Part shown: in pieces, positions 58,535 through 64,000 of the stretch
How positions within the stretch are numbered: the first letter of the stretch is position 1
How the letters are laid out: each line of letters opens with the position of its first letter
Source of the DNA: Branchiostoma floridae
Lineage: Eukaryota > Chordata > Leptocardii > Amphioxiformes > Branchiostomatidae
Assembly (NCBI RefSeq): GCF_000003815.2
Contig: NC_049981.1
Coordinates: 1,604,481-1,668,480 of the forward strand
Length of the DNA: 64,000 nucleotides
Direction of reading: 5' to 3'
Notes under the pieces: model-generated
What the model saw: only the letters and a program-made list of their open reading frames with translations
Told to the model about the DNA's origin: nothing
The model's database searches: none
Position numbers and translations under genes: made by a program

Positions 58535-58689
58535 TTCTAGTTAAAGTGTCACAGATCAGATATTTTATGACTGGTCTAAGGTAGAAACGTGGGAAATTTG
58601 CGGGCAGTCAATATCTGACATGAGTGTATTTTTGTCTGGAACAAGGTAAAGTCTAAAGATATACCCAATTCTTAACAATATATTACTTT

Positions 58690-58850
58690 CGCCAAGATTA
58701 TATTTCCAAGAAAAACCCAGGCCATCTACCAATTAATTATATATGATCCATCCAAAGCCTTTTGAGTATTACTATAATGCTAGCAATAAGCACACAAACT
58801 CACAGACAAACCAGCACCGAAAAATAACCTTCTTGCAATCTTGGTAAAAA
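58690..58850 (+). mobile_element. Short hairpin-ended repeat
   Basis: It starts near TTTCGCCAAGATTATA and ends AACCTTCTTGCAATCTTGGT. The inner part has GATCCATCCAAAG...TTTTGAG and a CACACAAACTCACAGACAAA track, like the copies ending at 28424 and 43054. Confidence 0.5.
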
Positions 58851-58893
58851 CAGGAAAGGAAATTCATGCTTGCCACAACAACTTATCTTCCAG

Positions 58894-59013
58894 TGCACAA
58901 TAAACTTGGACTTAGTGAGGATTACCCAGTTTATTGCAAACCACTATCACAAAGGGCATCCTGCTCACAACTTGACTATCTGGACCCTGCAATGCACACC
59001 AACAAAGTAACAG
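58894..59013 (+). CDS. Candidate exon, phase 1-1, unknown protein
   Basis: Only one frame is open through this 120-nt segment between cttatcttccag and gtaagt: HNKLGLSEDYPVYCKPLSQR and then ASCSQLDYLDPAMHTNKVT. Its phase-1 borders match the upstream FN3 exons and the exons downstream. Confidence 0.5.
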
Positions 59014-59130
59014 GTAAGTACATGTACCAACCTATTTTACCTTGATGCCATGATAATCATACTGATAAGTTCAATACAGTTGTTCAATCTCTAGTGAAAA
59101 ATATTTGAATATGCTGTTGGTTTATTTCAG

Positions 59131-59212
59131 CAAGTAATCTTATTGATAAACAACTTCATCGGCTACCTGTTTCATGTTCTTTATGCAAGATTTCTTCATC
59201 ATGTCATCAAAG
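59131..59212 (+). CDS. Candidate (alternative) exon
   Basis: Between tttatttcag and gtatag. In phase with 59013 it reads ASNLIDKQLHRLPVSCSLCK and then ISSSCHQ. It leaves phase 2, which does not fit the repeat exon that follows, so it may be alternative or not real. Confidence 0.3.
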
Positions 59213-59218
59213 GTATAG

Positions 59219-59488
59219 GGAAAAGATTACCTCAGTCAAAGGACAGGTCACCTGGGACAACAGAGAGCTCTCCTGGAACGACAGCGAGGTCACCTGGGAC
59301 AACAGAGATGTCTCCTGGGACAACAGGGAGGTTACCTAGGACAACAGAGAGGTCACATGGGACAACAGGTATGTCACCTGGGACAACAGAGATGTCACCT
59401 GGGACAACAGAGATGTCACCTGGGACGACAGAGATGTCACCTGGGACAACTGAGATATCATCGGGGACAGCAGAGAAATCAAATTTAG
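59219..59488 (+). CDS. Candidate exon with SPGTTEM repeats
   Basis: Eleven 21-nt units (59248-59478) encode 7-residue repeats of SPGTTEM type, a Ser/Thr/Pro-rich, mucin-like stretch. The frame joins the coiled-coil exon in phase 1 through a good donor (TTTAG|GTGAGT). The acceptor (ggtatag) is weak, so the exon start is uncertain. Confidence 0.5.
   Translation, partial: GKDYLSQRTGHLGQQRALLERQRGHLGQQRCLLGQQGGYLGQQRGHMGQQVCHLGQQRCHLGQQRCHLGRQRCHLGQLRYHRGQQRNQI
59248..59478 (+). repeat. 21-bp coding minisatellite, 11 units
   Basis: The unit TCACCTGGGACAACAGAGAT(G) is repeated with few changes. Period 21 keeps the frame and gives the heptad SPGTTEM. Confidence 0.93.
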
Positions 59489-59776
59489 GTGAGTCTATAT
59501 CGCTAATAACAATCTATTATTCCTGACCACTTAGACTTCATAATGAACGCAAGTTTTTTGCCGAACTTCACCTTCAACATGGACAAAGTGAGATAGAAAA
59601 TAATATTGATAGATATCAAGTATGACAATGAAGACCTAATCTGCATTAATTAGAAAATACTATTATTGCATGGTGGCAAATGAGGGGACTTTCGTTCTTT
59701 GGCCATTTGAAAGTTACTAGTAACTGACAGATTGAGTATTAGACACAATTTGCCAGTTAGGGCCTAATAACACAAT

Positions 59777-60248
59777 AGTAGTATAGAGTCAACACGCTGA
59801 GTCCCCATTATTCTGGTGGAGCAAGGTGGAGCAGGTCAGAGGTCACATATTATTTATTCAGGCGCAAGCAGGCAGCAGTATAGAGTCAACAAGCTGATAT
59901 CATTTATTCAGGAGCAAGTAGGAGCAGGTCAGAGGTCATCGTCTGACGGCAAAATCTAGGGGAATAGGTATTTTCTTAGCTCTGGGTAGGGGTGAAATAG
60001 GGGTCAGGTTGACCTTTTGACCCACCAAGGTAACTATGACAATCGCCACCCCCTAACACCTTTCTCCCCCTCAGTCGTGACCTCTGACTTGCTCCTTCTT
60101 GCTCCTGAATAAATGATACCAGCGTATTGACTCTATACTACTGCCTGCTTGCGTCCGAATAAATAATATGTGACCTCTGACCTGCTCCGCCTTGCTCCAC
60201 CTTGCTCCGCCAGAATAATGGCACTCAGCGTGTTGATTCTATACTACT
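59777..60248. mobile_element. Foldback MITE with 6-bp target duplication
   Basis: The arms of about 165 bp (left from 59777, right to 60248) are inverted and about 90 percent alike. They begin AGTAGTATAGAGTCAACACG. Each arm itself contains two copies of the TATAGAGTCAA...GGAGCAGGTCAGAGGTCA block. The flank CACAAT is exact on both sides (59771-59776 and 60249-60254). Confidence 0.85.
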
Positions 60249-60594
60249 CACAATTCATGAAGAAATGCCACAAGTATAGCATTCTTTGCTAATGTAAGAT
60301 AATACTTGATAACAACTTGAGTTATTTGGGTACAGAAGATCATCAACTGATAAAATGTATGCAATTAGAACCGCATTCATAGTACGTCACTCAAACGAGG
60401 TTAGCATTATTTGGCGGAGGTAATGCAGAAATCAAATTTAGGGGGCAACAGAGAAATCAAATTTAGGTGAGTCTATATTACTGATAGTTATGAATGATAC
60501 TTATAATGCAGAGTAGATGTATACTGTCATTTTGTTTAATATAGAGCCAAAGTTCTGTCATTTCAGTTCGATTTCTTTTCCCTTACCCATTTAG

Positions 60595-61485
60595 ACAGGA
60601 CCACCTCTACAGACAGTCTGACAACTTTGCTGGCCCCACCTAAGGAACAAGGCAGCAGCCATCATCCCTTGACAAGTTTGGACTTGATTAGCAACATTAC
60701 TCAGGAGGACACAAGCTTCACAGACTGGGTCATGCATTCCTCGATTAGGCAGCTAGCACGTAAGAGGGAAGTAATGTTAAAAACTCTGACCACTTTGAAG
60801 GCAGAAAAGGAGATACTTAAGTACCAGTTAGAGTCTGAAAGGCATTGCATACAGGTTCTACAGAGAGAAGTCAGATGGCAGACAAAGGAGATGGAGAAAG
60901 CCGAGAAAATTCTCATTGAAAAGGACAAGGAAATTGAGGACTTGAAAAGAGCTAATAAAGGCATGACAGAGACCATCAATGAACAGCGTGCTGCACAGAC
61001 AAAACTGACCAACAAACTGGCAATGATGGAACAAGAAGAAAAGTTCAATGTTGACAAGGAGGAGATCACTGGGCTATCACAGAATGAGTTACAGAAACAG
61101 GGAAAGGAAACTGATGACTTATCAGATGCCAATAAACCTATAAAAGAGACTATTGAAGAACTGCCAGCTGCAAAAGCAAAACTGACTAACAAACTGGCAG
61201 GTTTGGAGGCCAAACCTAAGATAGCTCAGTGCCAGGTAGAGTTGCAGGAAGAAATGGCGACTAGTCTACACAAGGAAGTCAAGAAGGAGACAGCACAGCA
61301 AATTCTCATCGACAAGGGGAAGAAAACCGAGGAGTTAACATATGTCCAAAAGAAGGAAGACATAAAAGACAGAATGACCGACAAACTGGCCACGATTGAG
61401 GGTGAAGAACAAGAACAAGTGCCACATAAACAAGATTTGGATGAAGCACCAGGGGAAACTGTGCCATCCACACAAGTCAAGTTAG
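60595..61485 (+). CDS. Coiled-coil exon, unknown protein
   Basis: An 891-nt exon, phase 1 on both sides (acceptor ccatttag, donor gtaaat), encodes about 296 residues. The first 40 are Ser/Thr-rich (TTSTDSLTTLLAPPKEQGSS). From about residue 50 it is a charged, heptad-like coiled coil with repeating KEIEDLKRANKGMTETINEQ and AAKAKLTNKLAG-type blocks. It has about three internal repeats (LTNKLAMMEQ, LTNKLAGLEA, MTDKLATIEG). The codons look coding: no stop over 890 nt. I do not recognise the protein. It probably belongs with the SPGTTEM exon and possibly the FN3 gene. Confidence 0.7.
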
Positions 61486-61499
61486 GTAAATGTGAAATT

Positions 61500-64000
61500 C
61501 TAATGTTTTTATATCTCTAAACTGTTTAATTTCCAGTCTAATTTCCCCCACAAGCTTAACCATTGTCCTGCTAAGAATTTATTGTCAATCTAACCTCCTA
61601 AGCTGGTTAATTAATCACATCAGTAAAACTTGACCTATTCTGTGCTGCTGCTTCCCCAATAGATGCGGTTTGCTGCGGTATGCCGCAGTAAAATGAAAAA
61701 TGCTCCAAATAAACCCATAGAGATTCTCAGGACCAACATACAGGCATCACATATCTGCAACCCGTATGAATACGGGCTCGGCAGGACAAGGTTTTAAGTA
61801 CATTGTTTGCAATGCTGGTATGGGTGAAATAATGTATTCGTTAATGTTTCTGCTTCTTCCTTTCTTCTTCTCCTGTCGCAATCTTTAAGGGGATTCATCA
61901 CCGTCGTTCCTGGGTTGAATGACCTGAAATTTGGCACAAGGGTAGAGCAGTCCAATACACCCAGACGTTTTTTTGGTAAAAGGACGTTTAGCCGGATGGA
62001 TGTTTCGCCTGGAGACATTTCACCCGATGGATCTTTCCCCCAAGAACATTTCGCCCGAATTGGATCTTTCGCCCGGAGACGATTCGCCCGATATTAAAAC
62101 ACACACCGGTGTCGACGGCCAGGATTCGCCCGATGCAGATACAAATGTACTAGTATCGTAGATATGTATACCGATTTGATAGCCTCAATGTGTTTATCTT
62201 TATTCACTGACACCTGCGGAAAGATACACGGATATAGTTGACCTAGCCGGTAAAATAACCCTGTAATACGTCATGCGCTACCATAATTTCTCACAGACTA
62301 CCAGGTCCCGCAAACAGCCAATCATCGAACTAATTCCAGTTACAAGCTTTGCATTACATAAACTGATATTTTTACCTGAGACAGTAAATGTAATAGGGAC
62401 TTTTATTCAAGTGGAAAAATACCAGTAATAAAAAAAACATATACCTGAGTCGCACGGTCGTGGGCATATCAACAACAAGCTTCGGACAAAGGCAAACCCG
62501 CCTGCATATTGAAAAATGTTGAACTTCGTTTTACATTTTGAGTTGAAGGACGGTGATTATGGGAGAGATGAATTCTTTACCTTCTTACTTGCAACTTGTT
62601 TCCACAAATTACGCCACAAGTTTCAAACTTTGGGCCGCCTTCCGAGCTGCACATCCGGATATCCAAACAAAGGAATCAAAATGCTTGGCGTCAGCCATTT
62701 CGGTACATATAATCTCTTCATTTTCCAATAGGTCCAACATCCGGTCCACCGATTTTTTTCAGGTCCGGTTTTTCTAGACCGGTCCAATAAGAAAAACCGG
62801 GCATGTAACGGTACACCGTCCTGGTATCCACCCCTGGTTACAAAAGTAGAATTTCCACAAAACTTAACGTGTATTCAGACTAACTTAAAAATAATTTTGT
62901 TTTATTTGGTGGGGAGTAGGCCAAAATTCTATAATGTTAACACCAAATAAGTAACTGGTTTATCAATTTTTAAACCTAGCTACAGATGTAGAGAAACAGA
63001 TTATCGTACAACGTTGAAAAAGAAATCGTATATATGTTGGATGATAACGTTTGCTTTGAGTTTACTTTACAAGCAATTTAATCATCGCTGGTAGCCTGCC
63101 GCCGATAGAACACCAAACTTGCAGGCATTCGGACCCATTTTTCCCCTTTTTACAAGTATGATAGACTTAAACATTAATAGTTTGGCAAGCCACCCGCAAA
63201 AAGTAAAAATACTCCGCGTCGCAAAAAAACGAAGGAAATATCAAACTTTTTCATTTGTGACATTTGAAATTGTTCAATAAACCTATAAACATACTTGGTA
63301 CAAAACACATAATGGATCGAGTCAAATCTGGTTTATGGATCGTGTCCGTTCATTTGAGTCACTTCTTTTACAGTAAAAGTCTTTTAAGGTTATTGTATAA
63401 CGTATGTAACATATTATTCATCATCACAAGGGAAATTAATTCATTATAAATCTCATTTTAGGGCATTTTCATAATTTTACAGTGACTTTTTATAAATTGA
63501 CAACGTTGCGATTTCCAATAACATGTTCATGTAGTCTAGAAACGCAACAGGGACGCACGTCAGTGGAAGTGCAACAGACAATCGGCGAAAATAACACAAC
63601 AGTGACACAGTGAACGAACCCCGCAGCGACGCAAACGTGACGCGAGTGCAGTGGGAGCGCGCCTTTACACGTCAAAAGTAGGTAATTCACTATAATACAC
63701 TATGGAATTTATGGCACTTTGTCTCCTACTTGCATGATCACCTATAGAATATTCATGGAAAAAGGTGAAACAAGTTTGGGCCCCGTAGCAACTAGGTTTG
63801 GAATTGCAGTGGCATTTTTCTTTGGATAACTCAAGAAAGGAATAACGAATTTTCATGATTTTCGGACTGTAGGTAGCTTCGACAAAAGTGTACCAAATCA
63901 AATAGAAATTACGCAAAATAGGAGATAGTTAATGAGAATATTGTATCATAGCAGTTTTTGATTTATCTCTTGTCTCGAATATAATATGGTCTTGGCATTT
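61500..64000. other. No supported gene; repeat fragments
   Basis: Contains a modular TTTCGCCC repeat (61978-62120), a CCGGT-rich patch (62728-62800) and a weak copy of the TCATGATTTTCGG block (63850-63950). The coiled-coil exon ends in a donor, so this stretch may be intron. Confidence 0.4.
61978..62120 (+). repeat. Modular TTTCGCC(C/T)G repeat
   Basis: The short modules GTTTCGCCTGGAGACATTTC, ACCCGATGGATCTTTCC, CATTTCGCCCG, GATCTTTCGCCCGGAGACGA and ATTCGCCCGATG follow each other with period about 17-20 bp. Confidence 0.65.

Larger units (their letters stand above)
45928..58893 (+). other. Transposon-filled region, possibly one large intron
   Basis: Between the last FN3 exon and the next phase-1 exon lie GGCCA-ended elements, a Mutator-like MITE, a long foldback, a palindromic CpG-rich segment with a TATA box, a gypsy element and a TRIM-like element. 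Stretches 46600-47270 and 49570-51090 show nothing I recognise. Confidence 0.5.

Noticed and set aside
60701-61213. 170-residue antisense frame
   Set aside because: It is the shadow of the coiled-coil exon; Ser/Leu-rich composition comes from antisense Lys/Glu codons.

Overview
The window is eukaryotic: genes are split by GT-AG introns, CpG is depleted outside a few islands, and intronic and intergenic DNA is full of decayed transposons. The best guess is a lancelet (Branchiostoma) or a close marine deuterostome. This is an inference from the RBPMS exon pattern, the pannexin-like innexin and the style of the repeats; it was not checked against a database. One assembly gap (Ns) lies at 39013-39143.

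Region 1 (1 to about 27570, + strand) is the 3' part of an RBPMS / couch potato / MEC-8 family RNA-binding protein gene. Eight coding exons keep one frame from 6932 to the stop at 24618. They hold the end of RRM1, a Pro/Ala-rich linker and a complete second RRM. The first half of RRM1 must lie left of the window. Introns carry MITEs, minisatellites and CpG-richer islands. A long 3' UTR probably runs to an AATAAA at 27565.

Region 2 (about 27600-35600) has repeats, a small LINE insertion with an exact 25-bp target duplication, and a minus-strand innexin/pannexin channel gene (coding exons 34692-34542 and 34230-33272, 369 residues, non-coding exon ending at 35459). A second copy of its 5' exon and intron start lies at 31833-31930.

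Region 3 (35600-43200) is repeat-rich: a near-perfect 76-nt hairpin, a tandem duplication, a LINE reverse transcriptase fragment lying between inverted C/G-run modules, and hairpin-ended repeats.

Region 4 (43270 to about 61490, + strand) is an unrecognised gene with two FN3 domains, whose exons all have phase-1 borders. Three more phase-1 exons at 58894-61485 (short exon, SPGTTEM repeats, coiled coil) may belong to the same gene across a roughly 13-kb intron. That intron holds MITEs and a broken Ty3/gypsy element (3' LTR 53479-53822; pol/gag on the minus strand to about 57830).

Inside or beside the gypsy gag lies a 405-bp TRIM-like element (57909-58313). It has two short LTRs, a PBS, a PPT and a 4-bp target duplication, and one LTR contains a tRNA-like box B / T-arm. 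This is the most unusual object I found. The last 2.5 kb (61500-64000) shows only repeat fragments and no gene I can support.
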